This document shows positions 57,232 to 64,000 of a DNA stretch of 64,000 bases, one piece after another. This DNA is from JBDHWG01 sp039810085 (lineage in GTDB: Bacteria; Chloroflexota; Anaerolineae; Epilineales; JAHCIE01): assembly GCA_039810085.1 (NCBI GenBank), contig JBDHWG010000015.1, positions 81,542 through 145,541 of the forward strand. Direction: 5' to 3'. The notes beneath the pieces were generated by a model that worked only from the letters and a program-made list of their open reading frames with translations, did no database searches and was not told the DNA's origin. Each line of letters opens with the position of its first letter. Position 1 is the stretch's first letter. Position numbers and translations under genes: made by a program.

Positions 57232-58395
57232 ATGAAGACACTCTTGCGCTTCACCTGGCTTTCGCTTGGCGCGGTGGCGTCGCTGGCCGTCGTCGCCCTC
57301 GCCCTCTCACTCCCGGCCCCTGTCCCTCTCGCCGCCGGTCCTCGCGACACCCCGTCACCCGCCGTGACCCCCACACCTGTCGCGTCACTGTACTTGCCTG
57401 CCTTGCAGCGCACGCACCGCCTGCCCGACCCAGTAGGTCAGTGGACGCGCTACACGCTGCCCGATGCCCCGCCCACACTGAATAAGATAGTTATGTCGAA
57501 CTCGTCCCTGGGATGGGCGATAGGATTTACAAACAGTTCTGGGGCCATTTGGCGCTTTGACGGCGAGCGGTGGAACGCCGAAACCATCCCCGTTGTAGGC
57601 GAGTTACGGGATTTGTCCGTAGTCAGTCCTACAGACATTTGGGCCGCAGGCGCATGGAATCCGACTAGCGGTGCATTGCTGCATTGGGATGGCTTGGCGT
57701 GGAGCAAGGCCCCACAGCCCGAACCCCAACCTGTGTGCGAGCACGAAGCTGTTTTAGCCTTTAGCGCATCAGACGTTTGGCTAACGTCGTTGTGCGGGCG
57801 ATCCGACATGGTGGACGGCATTTACCATTGGGACGGCTCAGGGTGGACGCTATCACATGACACAACCCACGATTTTACGTTGACGAGATTTTCTAGCACT
57901 GGCCCCAATGATGTGTGGGTAAGGGGCGATGGGAACGCCACTTTGCATTGGAATGGCTCGGCATGGCGCTCGTTCGGTGGGCCGGACAATGTTCAACTTG
58001 GTCGAGGTATATCCATGTCAACCCCTACGGACGGTTGGAAGGTGGACGGCAATGCGTCCTGTTCACTAGAACGCTTTGGCCCACCGTGCCAGAGCACCGC
58101 ATGGATGGTGCACTGGGATGGCATTCGATGGGTAGACCATACCTTTTTCTCCGACCATGCCGACCTGGATGTACAGGCAATTTCTCCGTCCCTCGCATGG
58201 GCTGTTGGTGGAACTGCAACCGGATATTTTGAACATGAAATACACAGCGGAAGCCTGGACAAGTGGGACGGCCAAAGTTGGCGTCTTGTCGCTACGGGGC
58301 CGGGCACTTTCCTTACCCATCTTTCCGTTCTCGGCACAAACGACATATGGGCAACCGGCGCAGACGGCGCCATTTATCACTACCCCGCCCCTTAG
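57232..58395 (+). CDS. Secreted propeller protein, small
   Basis: 387 residues from the ATG at 57232 with AGGAGG upstream. The signal peptide (WLSLGAVASLAVVALALSLP) is followed by a short Thr/Pro linker (DTPSPAVTPTPVASLYLPAL) that holds the same LP motif, then a single propeller of BNR/YCF48-like repeats (LGWAIGFTNSSGAIWRFDGE, TDIWAAGAWN, NDVWVRGDGNATLHWNGSAW, NDIWATGADGAIYHYPAP). Codon use in the second half seems less GC-rich than its neighbours, though no transfer can be shown. No known binding target. Confidence 0.85.
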   Translation: MKTLLRFTWLSLGAVASLAVVALALSLPAPVPLAAGPRDTPSPAVTPTPVASLYLPALQRTHRLPDPVGQWTRYTLPDAPPTLNKIVMSNSSLGWAIGFTNSSGAIWRFDGERWNAETIPVVGELRDLSVVSPTDIWAAGAWNPTSGALLHWDGLAWSKAPQPEPQPVCEHEAVLAFSASDVWLTSLCGRSDMVDGIYHWDGSGWTLSHDTTHDFTLTRFSSTGPNDVWVRGDGNATLHWNGSAWRSFGGPDNVQLGRGISMSTPTDGWKVDGNASCSLERFGPPCQSTAWMVHWDGIRWVDHTFFSDHADLDVQAISPSLAWAVGGTATGYFEHEIHSGSLDKWDGQSWRLVATGPGTFLTHLSVLGTNDIWATGADGAIYHYPAP

Positions 58396-58399
58396 GCCA

Positions 58400-58499
58400 C
58401 TGTCAACGGATACCAACGGATAAACGGATAGCAACTTATAGTCATGATAATCCGACAAGGCGAGTCTCGTCCGTTTATCCGTTCCCCATCCGTTGACAG
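58400..58499. repeat. 100-bp element with two nested perfect inverted repeats
   Basis: Outer CTGTCAACGGAT (58400-58411) / ATCCGTTGACAG (58488-58499), inner AACGGATAAACGGA (58415-58428) / TCCGTTTATCCGTT (58470-58483); both perfect. It begins a few bases after the small propeller gene's stop. The interval 58500-58672 holds no gene or clear signal. Confidence 0.82.
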
Positions 58500-58672
58500 T
58501 AGGGCGTGACGTTCGCCACGAGACCTCCATGCCGTCACGCAACGTGCGCCGACACGAGAACCTTCCGAATGTCACCACGCGACGGCAGGGCTGGACCGCG
58601 GCGGGCCAGATGCCTCCTACGTCGGCATGACACCGGATGTTCCGCGGCCTAAAGACGCCCTTGCCATGTGGA

Positions 58673-58792
58673 GTCATTGCGAGGAGGACGGTAGGACGAC
58701 GAAGCAATCTCACGGTGGGCAAAAGCCACGCTACCTGGGGAAGGCCACCGCTCGCAAGGGCGGGAGATTGCTTCGCTTACGCTCGCAATGAC
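58673..58792. repeat. Palindromic repeat element, copy 2
   Basis: Outer GTCATTGCGAG (58673-58683) / CTCGCAATGAC (58782-58792) and inner CGAAGCAATCTC (58700-58711) / GAGATTGCTTCG (58764-58775), both perfect. Compared with 26233-26354, one inner base differs and its partner differs to match. Confidence 0.85.
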
Positions 58793-58800
58793 AAGAATGG

Positions 58801-59766
58801 CTACAGTGGCGGGGTTCTGTCGGGGACGGGGAGGTGGAGGGGGATGGGCTCGCGGAGGGCGGCGCGGCCGTGCTCGATGTCGTGGCCCATCTGCTCGATG
58901 AGCGCCTGGACGCTGTCGAACTTTAGCTCCGGCCGCAGGTAGGCGATGAACTCCATGCGCAGCGTCTCGCCGTAAATCTGGCGGTCGAAGTCGAGCAGGT
59001 ACACCTCGACCGAGCGCGGGCCGTGGTCGAACGTCGGGCGTACGCCGATGCTGGCGACGCCGTCGATCCACTCGTTGCCGAGTTTGCAGCGCACGGCGTA
59101 GACACCGTGGCCCGGCACGATGATGTCCTCCGGGATGTCCAGATTGGCGGTGGGGTAGCCCAGGTCGCGGCCGCGCTTCGCGCCGTGGATGACCGGCCCG
59201 CTGATGGCGTGGGGACGGCCCAGGAGCCAGGCGGCCTGGGCGATATCGTCCTCGCCCAGCAGGCGGCGAATGAGGCTCGTGCTGATGGTTTCGCCCATAA
59301 TAGACAGCGGCGAGACCTCGTGGACGCTGAACCCTAGCCGCTCGCCGAGGGTACGTAGATAAGGGACGGTTCCCTGACGGCCACGGCCCAGGGCAAACGA
59401 CGGCCCCTCCCACATCTCCACAAGACGCATGTGCTCCAATAAACCAGAGATGAAATCGTCGGCAGTGGTCTGCGAGAACTCCCGCGTGAACTCCTGGAGC
59501 AACACGTAGTCGACGCCTTGCTCGCACAGGAGCTTGACGCGCTCCTCGACCGTTGTCAGGTAGAAGACGCTCGTGCCGGGGCGGACGACGGTCAGCGGGT
59601 TGGGGTGGAGAATCATGACCGCTGAGGCGGCGTTCAGCTCGGCGGCGCGGCGGCGCAGGCGGGCGATGAGGTGCTGGTGACCGATGTGGACGCCGTCGAA
59701 CTTGCCGATGGTCAACACGACCGGGCGGTTGGGGCTGAGGGAGGAGAGCTTGGTGATAAGCGACAT
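58801..59766 (-). CDS. ribF: Bifunctional riboflavin kinase / FAD synthetase
   Basis: 321 residues. The N-terminal adenylyltransferase has VVLTIGKFDGVHIGHQHLIA and the ISTSLIRRLL motif. The C-terminal flavokinase has GAKRGRDLGYPTANLDIPED and GVRPTFDHGPRSVEVYLLDF. The protein makes FMN and FAD from riboflavin. It starts 8 bases after truB in the same direction, the usual truB-ribF order. It is the last gene of the infB operon here; a REP-like element follows. Confidence 0.95.
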   Translation of the reverse strand: MSLITKLSSLSPNRPVVLTIGKFDGVHIGHQHLIARLRRRAAELNAASAVMILHPNPLTVVRPGTSVFYLTTVEERVKLLCEQGVDYVLLQEFTREFSQTTADDFISGLLEHMRLVEMWEGPSFALGRGRQGTVPYLRTLGERLGFSVHEVSPLSIMGETISTSLIRRLLGEDDIAQAAWLLGRPHAISGPVIHGAKRGRDLGYPTANLDIPEDIIVPGHGVYAVRCKLGNEWIDGVASIGVRPTFDHGPRSVEVYLLDFDRQIYGETLRMEFIAYLRPELKFDSVQALIEQMGHDIEHGRAALREPIPLHLPVPDRTPPL

Positions 59767-59774
59767 AATCTAGG

Positions 59775-60770
59775 TTACTCGCGCATCTCGTCCCGACTGG
59801 CGCGGGGAAACACCTTGTCCGGCTGCCAAAGGCCGCTGACACGGTCGGGCTTGAGCAAACCGATGAACTCGCCCGCAGCGTTGTAGGCGCGGGCCAGCGA
59901 CGTCTTGACCTCGCACGGCAGGCTCACCTGGCGGCCCTGGCGGATGTCTTCCTCGGTCTTGCGGTCCACGACGCAGGCATCGAAGGCCATCAGCGCCTCG
60001 TCCAGGGGGTAGATGAACTGCGTCCAGTAATCGCCCTTGAGGGCATCCACGATGGTCTCAAGGGACTCGGCCCTCTCGACGGTGAACTGCCCGACGGCCA
60101 GGCGGCGCAGCGCGGCCAGCGTGCCCCCAATGCCGAGTGCCTGCCCCAGGTCATGGGCCAGGGAGCGGATGTACGTGCCCTTGCTGACCGTTGCGCGCAG
60201 CGTCGCGTCGGGCGGGTTCCAGGCGATGAGGTCCAGCGCCGAGATCTCGACGCGGCGGGCCGCGCGCTCGACTTCGATGCCCTCGCGCGCCAGCTCGTAC
60301 AGCGGACGCCCCTCACGCTTGAGCGCGGAAACCATCGGTGGGACCTGGTCGATCTCACCGCGAAACGCGGCCAGGGCAGCCTCGGCGGCCTCACGAGTGA
60401 GAGCGGCCACGGTTTCCGGCGCTGCTTGGGATGTCACTTCGCCCTCGACATCGTAGGTCGTCGTCGTCATCCCGAAACGAACCACGCCTTCGTAGACCTT
60501 TACGCCATCCTGGAGGTACTCGATGACGCGCGTCGCCGAGCCGACGGCGACGAGGAGGACGCCGGTCGCCATGGGGTCGAGCGTGCCGGCGTGGCCGACG
60601 CGGCGCTCTTTGCCCGCTTTCCGGATGGCAGCGACGACGTCGTGGGACGTCATGCCAGCCGGCTTGTCGATGTTGAAGATGCCGGACAGGGGCGGACGCG
60701 CCGGGCGGTAGACCGGGTTGGCCTGGCCGCCGTTGGCCGGGTTGTGGGCACAGTGAGTACAGCCGGCCAT
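59775..60770 (-). CDS. truB: tRNA pseudouridine-55 synthase
   Basis: 331 residues. The catalytic Asp is in VGHAGTLDPMATGVLLVAVG. FNIDKPAGMTSHDVVAAIRK, GMTTTTYDVEGEV, SKGTYIRSLAHDLG and a C-terminal region with VDRKTEEDIRQGRQVSLP (PUA-like) match TruB. It makes pseudouridine 55 in the T-loop. The N-terminus is 30 residues longer than usual and contains CTHCAHN; its function is unknown. Its ATG overlaps the nrnA stop (TAATG). Confidence 0.95.
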   Translation of the reverse strand: MAGCTHCAHNPANGGQANPVYRPARPPLSGIFNIDKPAGMTSHDVVAAIRKAGKERRVGHAGTLDPMATGVLLVAVGSATRVIEYLQDGVKVYEGVVRFGMTTTTYDVEGEVTSQAAPETVAALTREAAEAALAAFRGEIDQVPPMVSALKREGRPLYELAREGIEVERAARRVEISALDLIAWNPPDATLRATVSKGTYIRSLAHDLGQALGIGGTLAALRRLAVGQFTVERAESLETIVDALKGDYWTQFIYPLDEALMAFDACVVDRKTEEDIRQGRQVSLPCEVKTSLARAYNAAGEFIGLLKPDRVSGLWQPDKVFPRASRDEMRE

Positions 60771-61750
60771 TACGCCTTCTCTCCGACGGTCTGAGTGCGA
60801 TGAGCCGCGACGGCGCGCTTCAGCTCAGCGATGACGCGCTCGCGCACGGCCGACATGGACAGGGGCAGGGTCGCGCCAGCCGCCTGGGGGTGGCCGCCGC
60901 CGCCCAGGCTCAGCGCCACGGGGGCCAGGTTGAGGCCGGGCTTGCTGCGCATGCTGATGTCGATGCGCCCGTCGTCGCGCTCGCGGAAGACAACGGCCGC
61001 GTCGGCCTCGCGCACTGAGGCCAGGTAGCCAACGATGCCGGCTGCGTCGCCGGGGCCGATCTCCAGGCGCTTCAACATCTCCTGCGTCAGCTCGGTCCAG
61101 ACGACGCCATCCTCCAATTGCATCTTGTTGAGGGCCTCGGCGGTCAGGCGCAGGCTGGCGTAGCTCTGGTTGTTGAAGGCGCCGCGAGCAATCTCTGGCA
61201 GATTCGCGCCCGCTTGCATGAGGCGCTGGGCGACTTCCAGGACGCGGGGCGTGGTGTTAGTGGTGCGGAAGCCCAGCGTGTCGGTGACGACGCCGGTCAG
61301 GAGGCACGTCGCCGACGCCTCGTCGATGGGCGCGCCCAGCTCTTCGCCCAGGAGGCACACCATCTCGGCGGTGGACGCCGCCGTGGGGTCGATGAGGTTC
61401 ACAGCGCCGAAGCGGGTGTTCGTGACGTGGTGGTCGATGACCAGCAGGGGCCGCTCGCCGATGTCGTCGGCGGTCAGCACAGAGCCAAGCCGGCTCTGAT
61501 CGCTGGCGTCGAGCGAGACGAGCAGGTCATCGTCGGGGCTGGGTTTGACAGCGGCAATCTCCGCCGCGCCCGGCAGCTTACAGAAGCGCCACGGAACAGC
61601 GTCGGCCAGGGCAGGCGTGACCGTCTTCCCCAGCCGGCGCATAATCCACGTAAAGCCTAGGAGCGAGCCAATGGCGTCGCCGTCCGGGTCGATATGAGAC
61701 GCGGCGAAGATGCGGCGAGCCGTCTGCAGCATCTCAACGACCTCAGACAT
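60770..61750 (-). CDS. nrnA: DHH-family oligoribonuclease / pAp phosphatase
   Basis: 326 residues. DHH motifs are HIDPDGDAIGS and VIDHHVTN, and the DHHA1 domain has GGGGHPQAAGATLP. It degrades short oligoribonucleotides and dephosphorylates pAp in NrnA-type proteins. The start ATG at 61750 overlaps the rbfA stop by 8 bases, an upstream longer frame being unsupported. It is in its usual position between rbfA and truB, as in many Gram-positive genomes. Degradation of pApA, the PgpH product, by such enzymes is known in other phyla. Confidence 0.94.
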   Translation of the reverse strand: MSEVVEMLQTARRIFAASHIDPDGDAIGSLLGFTWIMRRLGKTVTPALADAVPWRFCKLPGAAEIAAVKPSPDDDLLVSLDASDQSRLGSVLTADDIGERPLLVIDHHVTNTRFGAVNLIDPTAASTAEMVCLLGEELGAPIDEASATCLLTGVVTDTLGFRTTNTTPRVLEVAQRLMQAGANLPEIARGAFNNQSYASLRLTAEALNKMQLEDGVVWTELTQEMLKRLEIGPGDAAGIVGYLASVREADAAVVFRERDDGRIDISMRSKPGLNLAPVALSLGGGGHPQAAGATLPLSMSAVRERVIAELKRAVAAHRTQTVGEKA

Positions 61751-62153
61751 CGCCGTTTTTCGCCTCCAGTGCGTCGCCGCCGACTGCGCTCGACCCATCG
61801 GTCGTCTTGCGCTCGGCCGCGATTTGGTTGAAGATGTCCATCACGCGCTCGACGCGCACCGCGTCCTGGTCGTAGTGGAAGGTGAGCGTCGGCGCGCGGC
61901 GTAGGTCCAGCGTCTCGGCGACCTCGGTGCGAAGGAAGCCCGCCGCGTGCTTGAGGCCCTCCTGCGCGGCTTTCTTGTCGGCGGTGTCGCCGCTGATGGT
62001 GTACCACACCTTGGCGGCGGATAGGTCCTGGTTGACCTCGACTTCGGTAATCACGATCGTGTTCAAACGCTCGTCGGCAGCCTGGGTGAGGAGAACGCTG
62101 AGCGTTTCCTGGATCATCTCGGCGGCGCGCCCCTGGCGCTTCATGGTCGGCAT
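61743..62153 (-). CDS. rbfA: 30S ribosome-binding factor A
   Basis: 136 residues. The KH-like domain has GRAAEMIQETLSVLLTQAAD, VNQDLSAAKVWYTIS and APTLTFHYDQDAVRVERVMD. The C-terminal tail is short and charged. It takes part in late 30S assembly, with infB upstream and nrnA downstream. The ATG at 62153 has GGAG at 5-base spacing; a longer frame upstream lacks a family match. Confidence 0.94.
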   Translation of the reverse strand: MPTMKRQGRAAEMIQETLSVLLTQAADERLNTIVITEVEVNQDLSAAKVWYTISGDTADKKAAQEGLKHAAGFLRTEVAETLDLRRAPTLTFHYDQDAVRVERVMDIFNQIAAERKTTDGSSAVGGDALEAKNGDV

Positions 62154-62191
62154 ACTGACTCCCTGTCGGACGGAACTAACTCTTTTTCGAG

Positions 62192-62224
62192 AAACCTGAC
62201 AGGTTTTCAAAACCTGTCAGGTTT
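62192..62224 (-). repeat. 33-bp near-perfect palindrome between infB and rbfA
   Basis: AAACCTGACAGGTTTT (62192-62207), one C, and its exact reverse complement (62209-62224). On the minus strand it is followed by CTCGAAAAAG. It could attenuate or process the infB-rbfA transcript, or be a repeat insertion. It is not a normal T-tailed terminator. Confidence 0.75.
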
Positions 62225-62237
62225 GTGTTGCGGTTGT

Positions 62238-64000
62238 CTAGAATACGCGCTCGCGGCGGTAGAATACGAGGCGGTCGCCCTCGGCCACGTTGCCGAAGCT
62301 CTCGATGGAGATGCCGCACTCGTAGCCCTGGGCCACTTCGCGCACGTCCTCGGTCATGCGCTTGAGGTTGGCGATGCGGCCATCGAACACTTCCTCGCTG
62401 TTGCGGATGACACGCACGCGCGAGCCGCGCGTGGCCTTGCCAGAGGTAATCATGCAACCCGCAATCTTGCCCTTAGCGAAGACGGCGCGCACCTCGGCCT
62501 CGCCATGCACCACATCCTCGTACACCGGCTCCAGGAGGCCCTTGAGGAACTTCTCCATGTCTTCCAGGAGCTTGTAGATGACGTCGTAGCGGCGGACGCT
62601 GACGCCGTTCTGCTCGGCGACGGCGCGCGCAGTGTTGTCGGCATCGACCTGGAAGCCGATGACGATAGCGCCCGACGCTGCGGCGAGAGCCACGTCGCTC
62701 TCCGTGACCGGACCGATGCCGACGCGGATAAAGCGCACCTTAGTCTCGCCCGTGCTCAGCTCCTCCAGGGACTTACGCACCGGCTCCAGGGAGCCTTCCA
62801 CGTCCACCTTGAGGATGAGGTTCAGCTCCTTGGCCTGGCCCGACTGCAACCGAGCGAGCATGTCGGCGACGGATGGCGCGTGCTCGGTGGTCTGGGGGCT
62901 GCGCTGGGCGAGGCGGCTCGTCTCGGCGCGCTCGCGGGCGGTTCGCTCATCCGGCACCACCTCGAACGGCTGGCCCGCCTTCGGTACCTCCGACAGACCC
63001 AGGACGGACACCGGCGTGGATGGCCCGGCTTCCTTGATGCGCTTGCCGTGTTCGTCGGTCATCGCCTTGATACGACCGGCGATGGGGCCGGCGACGACGT
63101 AGTCACCGGTGCGGAGCGTGCCCGTCTGCACCAGGAACGTTGCCGTCACACCGCGACGCGGGTCGAGATTGCTCTCGATGATCGTCCCGGCGGCGGGGCG
63201 CTTCGGGTTCGCGGAGATGTCTTCGCTCTCGGCGACGAGGAGAATGGCGTCCAGCAAGTCGTCAATACCCTTGTGCATCTTGGCCGAGACGGGAACGACG
63301 AACGTGTCGCCGCCCCACTCGTCCGCCATCAGGCCCAGCTCGGCCAGCTCCTGGCGGACACGGTCGGGCGCGGCGTTGGACTTGTCGATCTTGTTGAGGG
63401 CGACGACGACCGGCACACCGGCGGCGCGGGCGTGGTCCAGCGCCTCGACCGTCTGCGGACGCACGCCGTCGTCGGCGGCGACCACCAGCACGGCGATATC
63501 CGTCACCTGAGCGCCGCGGGCGCGCATGGCCGTAAAGGCGGCGTGGCCGGGCGTGTCGATGAAGGTAATGCGCCGGCCCTGCTTCTCGACCTGGTACGCG
63601 CCGATGTGTTGGGTGATACCGCCGGCCTCACCGGCGGCGACGTTCGCCTGGCGGATGTTGTCGAGCAGCGTGGTCTTGCCGTGGTCGACGTGGCCTAGAA
63701 TTGTGACAACCGGCGGGCGCGGTACGGCTTTGGCGCGGTCCTCTGCCGTCTCGAATGGCCGCTGCTTCTTGGGCTTCGCGGCTATTTCCACAATCGGTTC
63801 TGGCTCCGGTTCGGGTTCGGGCTGCGTCGCCCACCCTTCCGGACGGGCCTCGATGCCAAACTCGACCGCCACAAGGGCCGCCGTATCAAAATCGATGCTC
63901 TTATTGATGTTTGCGATGACACCCCCGCGCATCAGGGACTTGAGAATGTCGATGGGGCTGATGCCCATGCGCGCGGCCAGGTCTCGAACGGTAATCTCCG
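62238..64000 (-). CDS. infB: Translation initiation factor IF-2, 5' end outside window
   Basis: 587 visible residues; the frame stays open to the window edge. The visible N-terminus has the IF2-N module (GEITVRDLAARMGISPIDIL) upstream of the ATG at 63968, so translation starts further upstream. A linker with repeated Glu-Pro (QPEPEPEPEP) leads to the G-domain: VTILGHVDHGKTTLLD, GGITQHIGAY, DTPGHAAF, NKIDKSNA and SAKMHKG. Domains II to IV follow, ending GNVAEGDRLVFYRRERVF. It brings fMet-tRNA to the 30S. The usual order nusA-infB-rbfA is expected upstream. Confidence 0.96.
   Translation of the reverse strand, partial: EITVRDLAARMGISPIDILKSLMRGGVIANINKSIDFDTAALVAVEFGIEARPEGWATQPEPEPEPEPIVEIAAKPKKQRPFETAEDRAKAVPRPPVVTILGHVDHGKTTLLDNIRQANVAAGEAGGITQHIGAYQVEKQGRRITFIDTPGHAAFTAMRARGAQVTDIAVLVVAADDGVRPQTVEALDHARAAGVPVVVALNKIDKSNAAPDRVRQELAELGLMADEWGGDTFVVPVSAKMHKGIDDLLDAILLVAESEDISANPKRPAAGTIIESNLDPRRGVTATFLVQTGTLRTGDYVVAGPIAGRIKAMTDEHGKRIKEAGPSTPVSVLGLSEVPKAGQPFEVVPDERTARERAETSRLAQRSPQTTEHAPSVADMLARLQSGQAKELNLILKVDVEGSLEPVRKSLEELSTGETKVRFIRVGIGPVTESDVALAAASGAIVIGFQVDADNTARAVAEQNGVSVRRYDVIYKLLEDMEKFLKGLLEPVYEDVVHGEAEVRAVFAKGKIAGCMITSGKATRGSRVRVIRNSEEVFDGRIANLKRMTEDVREVAQGYECGISIESFGNVAEGDRLVFYRRERVF

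Noticed and set aside
58500..58672. Short open frames between the two palindromic elements
   Set aside because: They lack ribosome sites and family features and mostly extend into neighbouring antisense frames.
62223..63698. Plus-strand open frame of 491 residues
   Set aside because: Antisense to infB with clear IF-2 motifs on the other strand.

Overview
The window is GC-rich chromosomal DNA with short intergenic gaps and a full set of housekeeping genes. It looks like a Chloroflexota (Anaerolineae-type) bacterium. This is inferred from the style of the gene content: several secreted two-component-regulator-type beta-propeller proteins with Thr/Pro-rich linkers and a [Y/F]LP motif, a LuxR-type HTH fused through a membrane helix to a Kelch propeller, an ArsA-Hsp20 ATPase, a cyclic-di-AMP phosphodiesterase and receptor, and many short palindromic repeats. 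No phage, insertion sequence, CRISPR array or rRNA was found. One tRNA (Arg, anticodon TCG) is present.

Layout. 1-7 kb: M24 pita-bread protein (cut by the window start), metallophosphoesterase, ABC-F ATPase, HAD hydrolase, hotdog thioesterase and Kef-type antiporter. 7-8.4 kb: def with a UPF0175/DUF3368 toxin-antitoxin-like pair. 8.6-12.9 kb: two multi-pass membrane proteins flanking a GNAT-like protein and a GT4 glycosyltransferase. 13-21 kb (mostly minus strand): priA, gmk, a c-di-AMP receptor-like protein, tmk, an R3H/AAA ATPase and a GNAT-like protein, with an FmdB-type protein on the plus strand. 21.6-25 kb: galT-galK, then an ECF sigma factor with a probable membrane partner. 25-28.4 kb: ArsA, an NTF2-like protein, a HIT protein and a desaturase. 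28.5-34 kb: yqeY, pgpH, ybeY, dgkA, an acyl-CoA dehydrogenase and pdxH. 34-35.4 kb: two toxin-antitoxin-type pairs; the first is bracketed by a duplication of the pdxH 3' end.

35.5-58.4 kb is a surface/secretion region. It holds a clan-A glycosidase-like protein in an apparent operon with the membrane LuxR-Kelch protein, tRNA-Arg, trmI-patatin, three very large secreted propeller proteins (961, 913 and 2020 aa), PHP-nfi, sir2, era with an unusual acidic N-terminus, and a fourth, smaller propeller protein. 58.8-64 kb is the minus-strand infB-rbfA-nrnA-truB-ribF translation/riboflavin operon, with infB cut by the window end.

The most notable signals are: (i) the 34011-34881 arrangement, in which a DUF433/DUF5615 module sits exactly between two diverged copies of the pdxH 3' end; (ii) the membrane-spanning LuxR-Kelch protein next to the giant propeller genes, a possible one-component surface-sensing system; (iii) palindromic elements with nested inverted repeats, one family present at 26.2 and 58.7 kb with matched changes in both arms; and (iv) sorting-type C-termini (PEP-CTERM-like and LP motif) on the propeller proteins. 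All functions are read from motifs and order; no database search was possible.
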